Shown here in pieces: positions 8,372-17,230 of a stretch of 64,000 bases of DNA. The stretch is from an archaeon HR01. Its GTDB lineage: Archaea > Thermoproteota > Nitrososphaeria_A > Caldarchaeales > Caldarchaeaceae. The position numbers were made by a program, and so were the translations under genes. Positions within the stretch are counted from its first letter, which is position 1. Every line of letters starts with the position of its first letter. The notes under the pieces are model-generated. The model worked only from the letters and a program-made list of their open reading frames with translations. It searched no databases and was not told where the DNA came from. Location: assembly GCA_002898355.1 (NCBI GenBank), contig BEHD01000001.1, positions 1 to 64,000 on the forward strand, read 5' to 3'.

Positions 8372-9475
8372 TTGGATGTGTATGTGGCGGGTGTGGGTGA
8401 GATTCCATGCAGGCCAGCCTACGGAGACCTCGACTTCAGGGAGATGCTCTACACTGCCGCTAGGAAGGCGTATGAAGACGCTGGAATCCATCCCTCAGAG
8501 ATTGACGGTATAGTCTCGAGCGGTATGGATTTCTACGAGGGCATAAGCATCACGGACTCCTACACACCCGACCAAGTGGGAGGCAGGCTCAAGTTCAACA
8601 CCCTCGTCTCCAACGATTCCCTCAACGCATTCATCCACGGATACATGCTTCTCCGGACAGGACATTTCCGCAACCTCATGGTGACATGCTATGCGAAACC
8701 CTCCAACATGTTAAACTATCCGGAGGTTGTCCTCAACTCCTTCGACCCCCACGTCGTGAGGCCTCTGACCCCCCACCCATACGTTTTGGCAGCCCTAGAC
8801 GCCAGAGCATATCTATCTAGAAGCGGTGCCAGTCCCCGTGACCTTTCCCTAGTAGCCGTCAAGAACAAGAAAAACGCGCTGGGGAATACCTCGGCCGCCT
8901 ACGCCGGAGCCACAACCCCTGACGATGTGGAGAACTCGGCACCCGTCTCGGAGCCTCTCAAAAGAGGACATATATCCACCCTATGCGACTATGCGGCGGC
9001 CGTCATATTGACCACCGATAGAAGGCTTGGAAGATTTACGGTGAAGGGTGTGGGTAACGCCTTTGGAGCGTACTCCTCCGACCTCTCCTCCAGGATGTGG
9101 GGCCTGCTGGCCTGGGTCAGGCATGCGGCCCAGAAGGCTCTGAGGATGGCCGGAATAGGGAAGGTTGACTTTGTCGAAGTCTCCGAACCCTTCGCCCATA
9201 CAGAGCTTATGGCCTTGGAAGGCCTCGGGATAGATGGTGAGCCGGCCCACAAAACATTGAGGGCTGGAGGATACGACCTCGGCGGCCACCTCCCAGTAAA
9301 CCCATCAGGCGGATGTCTCGGGATGGGCTACCCACTCAACGCCGCAGGGCTCCAGAGGGTGGTCCAATCTGTCAAGGCCATGTCTAGGATGGGTTGGAGA
9401 ACATGTATGATTCTCTCCTCCGACGGCGAGGTCGTCGACGCCGGCTCAGCTGTCGTGTTGACCTCGGAGGTGTGA
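8372..9475 (+). CDS. thiolase-fold (SCP2-type) protein lacking catalytic Cys and His
   Basis: Member of the archaeal/lipid-transfer thiolase-like family, 367 aa. The C-terminal NPSGGCLGMGYPLNAAG segment aligns with the thiolase NPSGG...GHP motif. However, the region where thiolases have the nucleophilic Cys (CASG) reads SNDSLNA, the HDxF His region reads EPFAH, and GHP is GYP. Thiolysis is therefore unlikely; aldolase-type activity, as described for Ltp2/DUF35 complexes, is an inference. TTG start, 11 nt after the dehydrogenase. Probable partner of a downstream DUF35 protein. Confidence 0.8.
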   Translation: MDVYVAGVGEIPCRPAYGDLDFREMLYTAARKAYEDAGIHPSEIDGIVSSGMDFYEGISITDSYTPDQVGGRLKFNTLVSNDSLNAFIHGYMLLRTGHFRNLMVTCYAKPSNMLNYPEVVLNSFDPHVVRPLTPHPYVLAALDARAYLSRSGASPRDLSLVAVKNKKNALGNTSAAYAGATTPDDVENSAPVSEPLKRGHISTLCDYAAAVILTTDRRLGRFTVKGVGNAFGAYSSDLSSRMWGLLAWVRHAAQKALRMAGIGKVDFVEVSEPFAHTELMALEGLGIDGEPAHKTLRAGGYDLGGHLPVNPSGGCLGMGYPLNAAGLQRVVQSVKAMSRMGWRTCMILSSDGEVVDAGSAVVLTSEV

Positions 9476-9479
9476 CCGG

Positions 9480-10634
9480 TTGAGACGTAGGGTTGCCATC
9501 GTAGGCGCGGGCATGACCTACTTCAGGTCCATGCAGCCTCTGACCCCCCAGGAGCTTATCTTCGAAGCCGTCAGAAAATGCATGGACGACTGCGGCCTCA
9601 CCCTCAGAGATGTGGAGGCTGTTGTAGCCGGCTCAGCCCCTGACGCGTTCGACGGATACCATCACAAGGGTTTGCTCTCCTCGGAGGCTGTTGACTGTTT
9701 GGGGAGGGCTTTCTCAAGGATTTATGTGGGAGGCGGCACAGGCGTTGGCGTAGCTGTCGCGGGATGGTGGCATATAGCCTCGGGGGTTTACGACAGGGTT
9801 TTGCTCGTTGCCTGGGAGAAGATGAGCCATCCATATCCCCACGCCCAACCGCTCTTCAGAACAATCTTCGACCCCGTCCTAGAGCAACCCCTAGGCCCTA
9901 ACCTCATCTGGATATTCGCCCTAGAGATGCGGCGTTACATGGAGATGCATAGAATCGGCAAGGAGCTTATAGCGGAGGTGGCTGTGAAGAATAAGGGGAA
10001 CGCCCTCGACCACCCATACGCACAGCTGGGGGCGAAGATAACGGTTGAGGATGTGCTGAAGTCACCGGTCCTTGTCTGGCCTGTGAATAGGCTGGACATA
10101 AGCCCGACCTCGGATGGAGCCGTAGCCCTAATGCTGGCCTCCGGGGAGGAGGCCAGGAAGATAACTGACACACCGGTCTGGCTCGACGGCGTCGGCGCAT
10201 GCCTCGACAGCCAGTTTTGGACAAACCGTGACCTCGGCTACCCCTACTATGTCTACCTAGCAGCCCAGCAGGCCTACAGGATGGCCGGCATCACAAACCC
10301 CCTGAAACAGATAGATGTCTTCGAGCCATACGACCCATTCACCTACAAAGAGCTCCACCACCTCGATGCACTGCTGGGCAAGCCTGGGCTGGCTCCGAAA
10401 CTCCTCGCCGAGGGCCAGCTGGAAAGGGATGGGGACCACCCAACATCTCCTTCGGGAGGCCTTCTCGGAGTAGGCAACCCGATAGCGGCAGCGGGTCTTA
10501 TGAAGGTGGCCGAGCTCTACTGGCAGCTCTCGGGTAGGGCTGGAAGAAGGCAGGTGCCCAACGCCTACGTAGGTGTGGCACAGGCCTGGGGTGACCTCAT
10601 GCAGGTTGGCCAGGTGGTGGTGTGTAGGGTGTGA
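9480..10634 (+). CDS. second thiolase-fold (SCP2-type) protein lacking catalytic Cys and His
   Basis: A paralogous thiolase-like protein of 384 aa. The expected Cys region reads YVGGGTGVGVA, the His region reads FEPYDPFTYKEL, and the C-terminal motif is SPSGGLLGVGNPIAAAG, so none of the classical thiolase catalytic residues is visible. TTG start 4 nt after the preceding gene and a 4-nt GTGA overlap with the DUF35 gene downstream indicate coupled translation. The two thiolase-like and two DUF35 genes suggest either two complexes or one hetero-oligomer. Confidence 0.8.
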   Translation: MRRRVAIVGAGMTYFRSMQPLTPQELIFEAVRKCMDDCGLTLRDVEAVVAGSAPDAFDGYHHKGLLSSEAVDCLGRAFSRIYVGGGTGVGVAVAGWWHIASGVYDRVLLVAWEKMSHPYPHAQPLFRTIFDPVLEQPLGPNLIWIFALEMRRYMEMHRIGKELIAEVAVKNKGNALDHPYAQLGAKITVEDVLKSPVLVWPVNRLDISPTSDGAVALMLASGEEARKITDTPVWLDGVGACLDSQFWTNRDLGYPYYVYLAAQQAYRMAGITNPLKQIDVFEPYDPFTYKELHHLDALLGKPGLAPKLLAEGQLERDGDHPTSPSGGLLGVGNPIAAAGLMKVAELYWQLSGRAGRRQVPNAYVGVAQAWGDLMQVGQVVVCRV

Positions 10635-11290
10635 GGGTGAAGCCTGCAAGATACAGTGAGAGATATCTGGCCCAGCAGCCGGAGGATGTGAGGCGGGCCA
10701 TCATAGGGCTTGAGCTGGACAAGGAGTTTGGAAGGGTTGAAGGATGGGCCTCATCCCTCAACAGGAAATACACCGACACCGATGAATGGCGGGCTGAAAA
10801 CCTCATCCTCACCTACTGGCGCATAGCCTGTAGATACAGTCATGCGGCAGGGAAGGCTGCGACACGCTTCCTAGATGGCCTCAGAGACGGAAAAATTCTC
10901 GGAACAAAATGTGGTAGATGCCAGCGTGTTATGATACCTCCACGCCTCTTCTGCGAATGGTGTTTCAGAGATGTCGATGAATGGGTTGAGCATTCGGGAG
11001 AGGGTGCCATCTCAACATATTCCCTCTCATACATAGGGACCGACCCAGGGGTCAGACTTGAGAAACCAATAATAGTGGCCGTGATATGGTTCGATAACAC
11101 TTCGAAGAAGAGCCCGTCATCGCAAACGGTCTTGCATGCGGCGGGGTTACTACATATAGTGGACGGAGTCAAGCCTGAAAATGTCTCTATTGGGATGCGT
11201 GTAAGACCCGTCTGGAGGAGAGACGGGGAGAGAACGGGCAGCATCCTCGACATCGCCTACTTCACACCTGTAGATGGTGGAGTGGGATGA
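10631..11290 (+). CDS. DUF35 zinc-ribbon/OB-fold protein with N-terminal extension
   Basis: Acyl-CoA-binding type partner of thiolase-like enzymes. The zinc ribbon CGRCQRVMIPPRLFCEWC sits near residue 97, followed by the OB-fold half. The ~80-residue N-terminal extension before the usual DUF35 start is longer than in the following gene. Start GTG overlaps the stop of the thiolase-like gene, and its end overlaps the next DUF35 gene by 4 nt. Confidence 0.82.
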   Translation: MRVKPARYSERYLAQQPEDVRRAIIGLELDKEFGRVEGWASSLNRKYTDTDEWRAENLILTYWRIACRYSHAAGKAATRFLDGLRDGKILGTKCGRCQRVMIPPRLFCEWCFRDVDEWVEHSGEGAISTYSLSYIGTDPGVRLEKPIIVAVIWFDNTSKKSPSSQTVLHAAGLLHIVDGVKPENVSIGMRVRPVWRRDGERTGSILDIAYFTPVDGGVG

Positions 11291-11694
11291 GCATCGAGAG
11301 CTTCTACGAATATCCGGCCGGGATAGCCCTCTCAATATTCCTCCAAGGACTCAGGGAGGGGAAGCTTATCGCAAGCCGCTGCGGCAAGTGTAACACCTCT
11401 CATATCCCACCACGTTCCTACTGCGCAAAATGCCTCAACCCCATCAATGACTTCCATGAAATAACGGGGTTAGGGTTCGTGGAGACTTTCACCTGCTCCC
11501 ATATCTCGCTAGATGGAAGCCAGGCCCAGCCCGTCACCTGGGTGTATGTGAGGTTTGAAGGTGTTGAAGGAGGGTTACTTCACAGGCTTGACCCGTCGGT
11601 GGCTCCGGAGAAGGCCTTGAAGGTTAGGCCGGTGTATCATGGGGAGCGTATAGGCAGCATACTCGACATAAAATGGTTCACAAAAGCCGAATAA
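11287..11694 (+). CDS. DUF35 zinc-ribbon/OB-fold protein
   Basis: Compact 135-aa DUF35 protein: helix FLQGLREGKL, zinc ribbon CGKCNTSHIPPRSYCAKC, then OB fold. It is the last gene of the acyl-CoA operon and converges on the E1-alpha gene, with which it overlaps by 17 nt. Known DUF35 proteins bind thiolase-like enzymes (for example in archaeal acetoacetyl-CoA/HMG-CoA complexes); the partner here is presumably one of the two upstream thiolase-like proteins. Confidence 0.83.
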   Translation: MSIESFYEYPAGIALSIFLQGLREGKLIASRCGKCNTSHIPPRSYCAKCLNPINDFHEITGLGFVETFTCSHISLDGSQAQPVTWVYVRFEGVEGGLLHRLDPSVAPEKALKVRPVYHGERIGSILDIKWFTKAE

Positions 11695-12754
11695 ACTCCT
11701 CCCTCTCCTCCATCTGAATCCACGTCTCAGAGGCGTATACGTCGTCGAAGATGGCTGACGGTGGAAGGGGTGGGTTTCTCTCACATCTTTCGATCGCCTC
11801 TTTAACTGTATTCTCGCAGCCCACCCACAGATCCTCATCTTCTTTCTCGCTCCAGACACCCCGGCGTATAAGATGTTTCTTCAGCCTCTTTATCGGGTCC
11901 CTCATCCTCCATCCCTGCTCCTCCTCCACGGGGCGGTAGCGTCTGGGGTCGTCGGCGGTGGTGTGGGGCCCCAACCTATAGGTCACAGCCTCTATCAAAG
12001 TGGGTCCATGTCCTTCCCTCGCCCTCTCAACCGCATTCCGCCCAACCAGATAGCAGGCTATCACGTCGTTCCCATCCACCCGCACACCGGGGAACCCGTA
12101 AGCCACCGCCTTATCGGCCAAAGTCTTGGCCGCCGTCTGCCTATATACAGGCATGGATATGGCGTATTGGTTGTTTACACAGACGAAGACCACCGGCGCC
12201 TTGAAGACACCCGCAAAATTTAGAGACTCATGGAAGTCGCCCTTCGACGTCGCTCCATCACCGAAAAAGCTCATGACTACGTCCTTCTCCCCGAGAATTT
12301 TGATGGCTAGGGCAAAGCCGACGGCTGGCGCGATATGTACCGAGACCGGTATGGCTGCGGGGACGATTCTATATCTTCTGTCGCCGTAGATGGCGAAATC
12401 ATGTCCTTTCAGAGGGTCTCTAGAGTTGGAGAGATGCCTGTTGATGATGTCGTCGATGGGTACTCTTCGGGCTATGTAGACGGGTAGCTCCCGGTAGAGC
12501 GGGAAAACCCAGTCGTTTTCGGCCAACGAGTAGGCCGTCCCAACGTAGGATGCTTCCTGACCCTCCGAGGGTGCGTGAATCCCTATCTTACCCATCCTCT
12601 GAAGGTTAAAGAGCCACTTATCCAAAACCCTCGCCATAACCATATCCCTATACATGGAGAGGAGGAGGTCATGGCTTAGCTTAAACTCCGTCAACTCCTC
12701 ACCATCCGGTGAGAGAGCCTGAAACATGGATACCTGTTTATATGACTGCACCAT
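11678..12754 (-). CDS. 2-oxoacid dehydrogenase E1 component, alpha subunit
   Basis: Thiamine-diphosphate enzyme subunit of pyruvate or branched-chain 2-oxoacid dehydrogenase. The TPP motif GDGATSKGDFHE...NNQYAIS is near the middle, followed by DGNDV and RLGPHTTADD. The track start (12811) lies inside the acetoacetyl-CoA synthetase gene; ATG 12754 is preferred. No E1-beta, E2 or E3 gene is next to it, which is unusual because alpha and beta are normally adjacent. Confidence 0.85.
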   Translation of the reverse strand: MVQSYKQVSMFQALSPDGEELTEFKLSHDLLLSMYRDMVMARVLDKWLFNLQRMGKIGIHAPSEGQEASYVGTAYSLAENDWVFPLYRELPVYIARRVPIDDIINRHLSNSRDPLKGHDFAIYGDRRYRIVPAAIPVSVHIAPAVGFALAIKILGEKDVVMSFFGDGATSKGDFHESLNFAGVFKAPVVFVCVNNQYAISMPVYRQTAAKTLADKAVAYGFPGVRVDGNDVIACYLVGRNAVERAREGHGPTLIEAVTYRLGPHTTADDPRRYRPVEEEQGWRMRDPIKRLKKHLIRRGVWSEKEDEDLWVGCENTVKEAIERCERNPPLPPSAIFDDVYASETWIQMEEREEFIRLL

Positions 12755-12776
12755 GCTTATAAAGGCTTTATCCGAA

Positions 12777-14822
12777 TCAATCGGTCTGGAGTAGGGGGAG
12801 AATCTTCTCAAAGTATTGGAGCGACTGAGGGTTGATGAGGGATTCCCTGTTTAATACTTCCCGGCCGTTAACTATGTTGGACACAGCTATCTCAACCTTC
12901 TTCATGTTGTAGGTGTAGGGTATTTCAGGCACTTCCAAGATTTTAGCCGGCACATGTCTGGGAGAGGCTTTCTCCCTCAACGCCGTCTTAATTCTCTCCC
13001 TAAGCTCGTCGGTCAAAACATAGCCATGACCCATCTTGACGAAGAGGATTATCCTCTGGTCACCTCTCCAATCCTGACCAACAGCGATACAGTCCGCAAC
13101 CTCTCTAAAACCCTCCACAACCCTGTAGATCTCAGCCGTCCCAATCCTCACCCCCGAAGGCTTCAGCACAGCGTCCGACCTACCCAGGAAGGTGATGCCT
13201 CCGGTGTCGCTGTGGAAGATGACAAAATCGCCATGTCTCCAAACCCGTTTATGACTGTAAAACCTGAAGTACGAGTCGAGGTATTTCTCGTTGCCTGGGT
13301 CGTTGAGGAAGTAGAGCGGCATCGAGGGTGCGGGAGCCTCGCATACAAGCTCTCCCGCCCTATCGTAAACTGGCTCGCCCCTCTCATCGTAGCATCTGAC
13401 CTTCATACCGAGGCCTGGCGACTGTAGCTGGCCTGCGTAAACGGGTAGGACGGGGCTGCCTATGGCGAAGCAGCCGTTGATATCTGTCCCGCCCGAGATA
13501 GAGTTGAAGTGCTGGTCTTTCTTAACCTCTTCGTAGACCCATCTGAACCCGTCGGCCGATAGGGGTGAGCCGGTCTGGGAGATCTCCCTAAGCGATTCCA
13601 GTCCAAACATCTTCTTTGGGGATGCGCCGACACCTCTCAAATGGTTGATGTAGCTCGCACTGAGGCCGAAGATTGAGACACCGTACTCGTCCACCAGCTT
13701 CCACATCGTTCTCCAGTCTGGATAGTTTGGGTCGCCGTCGTAGAGCATCAGCGTAGAACCCACCGAAAGAGAGGGCATCACCCAGTTCCACATCATCCAG
13801 CTTGTAGAGGTGATGTATGTTATCACATCCTCAGACTTCAGGTCTGAATGTATGACAAGCTCCTTCAGCTGGTTTACCAGTACCCCTGCAACAGATTGGA
13901 CCATACACTTCGGCCTACCCGTAGTCCCCGACGAAAACATTATGTAGATAGGGGTGGAGGAAGGCACCTGCTCAAAGGAAAAAGGTTCGCCGCCACCCAT
14001 GAAGTCTGGAAGGAGGACGGCCTTCTCCACACCTTCGACCCTAGGGCTGTCCCCGATATATGGGACGATGACAACCCATTCAATCGAGGGGATACTCACA
14101 ACTATCTTACGAACCCTCTCCAACACGTCATATCTCCTGCCTCTATAGTAGTATCCGTCCACCGTGAAAAGCACCTTCGGCGATACCTGGCCGAACCTAT
14201 CCACCACTATGTCAGCTCCCAGCTCCGTGCCGGCGGATGACCATGTGGCGCCGAGGGATGCGGTGGCCAGCATGCATACAGCCGCCTCAGCCATGTTGGG
14301 CATGTAGCCGCAGACCCTATCACCAGATTTAACACCCACCTCCTTCAAACCTTTAGCAACACCGGCAGCAAAACCGTAGAGGTCCGAGTATGTCATCCTC
14401 CTAACCTGGCCATCCTCCCTCAAGGCGATCAAGGCTGTCTTCCCATCCCTCCTACGGAGAAGGTTTTCCGCAAAGTTGAGTCTGGCACCGATAAACCATG
14501 AGGCTCCAGGAAACCTTCCAAGATCATCCACCACAGCACTGTAGTGCTGGGAGGTCTTTATGCCTAGAAAGCTCCAGACGGTGTCCCAGAATCTGGGTAT
14601 CTCCTCAATCGACCACCTGTACAGCTGGAAATATGAGCCCCTTCTGAAAGGGTCGAGCTCAAGCCCGTTCAAATCGCTGGCGTATTCTATGAAGCGCGTC
14701 ATATTGGCCTTCTCCACAACCTCATCTGACGGACTCCATAGAATCATCCTGCCAAGGGATAGCCGGGCTTCTGGGGATATAAGGCTTACATCCAGATGAC
14801 GGCTTCCAGATAATGATTCCAC
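12777..14822 (-). CDS. acetoacetyl-CoA synthetase (ANL superfamily)
   Basis: Activates acetoacetate to acetoacetyl-CoA with ATP. The AMP-binding core FSSGTTGRPKCMVQS is near residue 300, and the N-terminal LWSPSDE...FRRGSYFQLYRWSIEE pattern, the length (up to 681 aa) and the C-terminal FLGRSDAVLKPSGVRIG hinge fit acetoacetyl-CoA rather than acetyl-CoA synthetase. An internal start at M26 (14747) would match the family N-terminus better. Lies upstream of E1-alpha on the same strand; physiologically fits the neighbouring acyl-CoA operon and the glyoxylate enzymes further on. Confidence 0.83.
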   Translation of the reverse strand: MESLSGSRHLDVSLISPEARLSLGRMILWSPSDEVVEKANMTRFIEYASDLNGLELDPFRRGSYFQLYRWSIEEIPRFWDTVWSFLGIKTSQHYSAVVDDLGRFPGASWFIGARLNFAENLLRRRDGKTALIALREDGQVRRMTYSDLYGFAAGVAKGLKEVGVKSGDRVCGYMPNMAEAAVCMLATASLGATWSSAGTELGADIVVDRFGQVSPKVLFTVDGYYYRGRRYDVLERVRKIVVSIPSIEWVVIVPYIGDSPRVEGVEKAVLLPDFMGGGEPFSFEQVPSSTPIYIMFSSGTTGRPKCMVQSVAGVLVNQLKELVIHSDLKSEDVITYITSTSWMMWNWVMPSLSVGSTLMLYDGDPNYPDWRTMWKLVDEYGVSIFGLSASYINHLRGVGASPKKMFGLESLREISQTGSPLSADGFRWVYEEVKKDQHFNSISGGTDINGCFAIGSPVLPVYAGQLQSPGLGMKVRCYDERGEPVYDRAGELVCEAPAPSMPLYFLNDPGNEKYLDSYFRFYSHKRVWRHGDFVIFHSDTGGITFLGRSDAVLKPSGVRIGTAEIYRVVEGFREVADCIAVGQDWRGDQRIILFVKMGHGYVLTDELRERIKTALREKASPRHVPAKILEVPEIPYTYNMKKVEIAVSNIVNGREVLNRESLINPQSLQYFEKILPLLQTD

Positions 14823-14954
14823 CAGCCACGGGATGTGTGAGGCCCAGCCGAGACACGCTTAAATCCGTAAACCCGGCCAGCGCAATGGATGCGGGGGAGA
14901 AGATGAAGCCGGCAACACTTATAACAGGCGTTGAGAAGTAACATCGCCGAAGCC

Positions 14955-15227
14955 ATGGCAAGCTTTCAAGTAATCTTCACCGGGAACGAAGACGAATTGT
15001 ACAAATTCGTGATAACATGGAAGATGCTCACAGACCTGAAGAAGTATGAGGAGATGAAGAAGGAGATGGAGCATCTGGAGGAAAGGGTGAGGGAGATGAG
15101 AGAAGAGCTGAGCAGGCTAGATGACACGAGAAAAAGCCTGCAGAGGGAGATAGCCGAGCTGACAGCCAGCAGGGAAGCGTTAAGGAGAGAAACAACACCG
15201 CCCACAGACGTAAAAATAAACTTGTAA
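14955..15227 (+). CDS. small coiled-coil protein of unknown function
   Basis: A 90-aa protein with a short beta-like N-terminus (ASFQVIFTGNEDELYKF) and a long charged coiled coil from about residue 30 to 80 (KKEMEHLEERVREM and similar heptads). The track start is TTG 14931; ATG 14955 lies about 30 nt after a clear TATA box (ACTTATAA), so a leaderless start at 14955 is preferred. No family recognised. Confidence 0.7.
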   Translation: MASFQVIFTGNEDELYKFVITWKMLTDLKKYEEMKKEMEHLEERVREMREELSRLDDTRKSLQREIAELTASREALRRETTPPTDVKINL

Positions 15228-15306
15228 CCTCCTTAGCAAATCGCCCACAACATATGACTCACCAGACATGGGGAAGTCTCTCAGTTGATCTAGGCCGACG
15301 CCGGGT

Positions 15307-15528
15307 TCAGGAGTATTTCGTATGTGAATGGTTTGGAGATAGTCTCGACTTCCTAGAGAGGAGTTCCAGACCCAATCTCAGGCACCCACGCCCTATATCC
15401 GGGAAGTCGTGAGCCGAGCCCTTGAAAAAGGAATGGCCGATCAGTTTTGAAGCCCACTCCGAGCAAGTTCCACCGTTCTTAGAAATGGATTTCTTTAGGT
15501 ATTCTTCCGCCATCTCCCTCGTGTTCAT
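15307..15528 (-). pseudogene. probable decayed HEPN-domain partner of the MNT protein
   Basis: Starts in a 4-nt overlap with the nucleotidyltransferase gene, the place where the HEPN toxin is expected. The first ~20 residues (MNTREMAEEYLKKS) are plausible for a HEPN protein, but afterwards coding-like fragments are spread over all three frames (RTVELARSGLQ in another frame, a late SAHDFPDIG in this one). The HEPN RxxxxH motif is not found. Best explained as a frameshifted remnant. Confidence 0.5.
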
Positions 15529-16052
15529 ATTTCAATAGCCTCTCCACGTCTAATCCTCGGTGAGAGTATCCAATACCAAGTGCCGTCCGGGTTTGTTATT
15601 CTCCTAGCCCCCAGCTCGTTAAGCCTCCTCTCCAATAGTTTAAGCTCTGTTTTTATGAAATCGCCCACATCATATATTATCTCTCCGTCGTATACTAGGT
15701 CTAGCATTATTGGGGGGTGTTTTTTGATTTCCTCCTTTGTGTAGATTATCGGGTTTATATCAGGTATCGTGGGTTTGCCCGTCTCTTTTTTCCATGTATT
15801 GTATTCGCTGGTTTCACGTAGCTTCTCAAACGCTGGGGCTATTTCCTCGATTCTAGCCGCCATCGATTTTCCCCCAAAATCTTCTACTACGAATAGGAGG
15901 TCTATGTCGGATTCCTCGTTGAACCTCCCAGCAGCTAGTGAGCCGAATATTATAGCTGATACAAGCCTGTCTCCCAAAATATCTTTTACAAGTTGGATAA
16001 CCCTAACGGCCAGCATGTGCGCAAGCCCTTCTAATCCAGTGCTCAAGGCCAA
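15525..16052 (-). CDS. MNT-type nucleotidyltransferase-domain protein (HEPN/MNT antitoxin type)
   Basis: Pol-beta-fold minimal nucleotidyltransferase: IFGSLAAGRFNEESDIDLLFVVED carries the GS and DxD motif (split here as a family pattern, near residue 35-55). In HEPN/MNT modules such proteins AMPylate and inactivate the HEPN RNase. At 175 aa it is longer than minimal MNT proteins, with a C-terminal segment including YDVGDFIKTELKLLERRL. TTG start at 16052; ATG at 16016 is an alternative. Its HEPN partner appears degraded. Confidence 0.78.
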   Translation of the reverse strand: MALSTGLEGLAHMLAVRVIQLVKDILGDRLVSAIIFGSLAAGRFNEESDIDLLFVVEDFGGKSMAARIEEIAPAFEKLRETSEYNTWKKETGKPTIPDINPIIYTKEEIKKHPPIMLDLVYDGEIIYDVGDFIKTELKLLERRLNELGARRITNPDGTWYWILSPRIRRGEAIEI

Positions 16053-16063
16053 TACATACTGAA

Positions 16064-16535
16064 CTGCTCCCGCTATTAAGTCTGCCTTACGTTTTATTAT
16101 TTAGAGGATGTTAGGGAACCCATGTGTAAGGAGTAACTGGCTCGACTTTTATTGCTGGTGTAGAGGCCGTTGTCTATAAGCTAGGCTGTTTAAGCAGAAG
16201 TATGTTGGCCGTGGCTTCTCGGGAGGCAAGCTCAAGTCAACCTAAATGTTGCAGCCGCTAGAAGCTTGGGCTTAAGCTTGACGACAGGAGAAAGACAATA
16301 CACGAGCTGGCCTGCGGAAAACCAAGGGAAGCTTTTCTAAAGGTATACTAAGGATGCGTTACAAAAAATGGAGAAATTTGTTACAGAGCTACCCCACAGA
16401 CTTGCATAGGGCCAACCAAGGCTGGAGAACAGGTAAGACCTACAGGATTCTGCCATATCTATATCCTAGCTGATGGCGGGATGATATTCTATAAACTCAT
16501 AGGACCGAGCCTCCAGCCAACCACTCCTTCTTACC
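16064..16535. other. gene-poor stretch with coding fragments
   Basis: No intact gene is supported. Short fragments resemble decayed coding DNA on the plus strand, e.g. a 40-codon ORF starting at the ATG near 16352 (MRYKKWRNLLQSYPTD...) and a piece KLDDRRKTIHELACGKPREAF in another frame. None could be assigned to a family. The segment sits at the edge of the AT-rich accessory island. Confidence 0.4.
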
Positions 16536-16781
16536 TCATATTCGCTTCCCAATTATATACCGGAATATGCTCCTGTCGAAATTCATCCATGATTCATTTA
16601 AAAGGTAGTGTTTTCCTATTCGGCTTCTGAAGTTCCCCTCTCTGTGCGTAGCTATCCTAACTATCCTCGGTTTATCTCCACCATGTCCCCAAATTTCTCC
16701 CTTTTCATAAAAGAAATAAATTCCATTTTCAGGCAACTGCTCGTGTAGCCATTTGCAGAGGTCAGACATACGTTCACTCAA
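16536..16781 (-). CDS. GIY-YIG-like protein, apparently truncated at the C-terminus
   Basis: The 81-aa product carries LPENGIYFFYEKGE and RIVRIATHRE, which match the start of a GIY-YIG-type domain family with the form GIYFFxE...RIVRVGTH. Proteins of that type are normally about twice as long; here the reading frame stops after RYIIGKRI. The DNA is AT-rich compared with neighbours. Probably a horizontally acquired, shortened gene; nuclease activity is doubtful. Confidence 0.5.
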   Translation of the reverse strand: MSERMSDLCKWLHEQLPENGIYFFYEKGEIWGHGGDKPRIVRIATHREGNFRSRIGKHYLLNESWMNFDRSIFRYIIGKRI

Positions 16782-16881
16782 TTTCTTTAATGTGAGTAAA
16801 CAATTTCACTCTATCTTTTAGTTTGGTTTCCCGTAACAGCCTTCGGTACAATAGATGAAAGCAACCTGGGTTGTGATAAAA

Positions 16882-17184
16882 TCAGATTTCATCGTAGGCT
16901 GCAAGTTTTTCATCAAAATCTTTTAAAAGCTTTCTAAATTCTTCCTCTGTAACCGTATTTGGATCTTTTTCGTACCATTCATTCTCAACATTTGGAAACC
17001 AGACACCGTAAAGGTCGGAAAATATTGCCCATTCAACATGCTTTTCTTTGCATTTTTTCATAAACCTCTGAGTTGAAGTTGCTGTGTACAATTTATCTGG
17101 AGTTACATTCTTACCAGTATTCTTTAATGAATCATCTTTCTTAGCCGAGCAATGGGTTATATAGATTCTTTTCACTTTTCCCAC
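16882..17184 (-). CDS. small conserved protein with THCSAKKD motif
   Basis: The 100-aa protein begins with the strand IYITHCSAKKDD and continues with DKLYTATSTQRFM and WAIFSDLYGVWFP. This layout is familiar from small archaeal/bacterial proteins with a DUF6884-like domain, related to C-terminal parts of some TGT/DpdA-like proteins; that assignment is from memory of the motif. The C-terminus may be truncated. AT-rich composition as for its neighbours. Function unknown. Confidence 0.55.
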   Translation of the reverse strand: MGKVKRIYITHCSAKKDDSLKNTGKNVTPDKLYTATSTQRFMKKCKEKHVEWAIFSDLYGVWFPNVENEWYEKDPNTVTEEEFRKLLKDFDEKLAAYDEI

Positions 17185-17230
17185 ACACTATTTTTACATA
17201 TAGTTTTGCTAAATATTCTTCTAGTAATAT

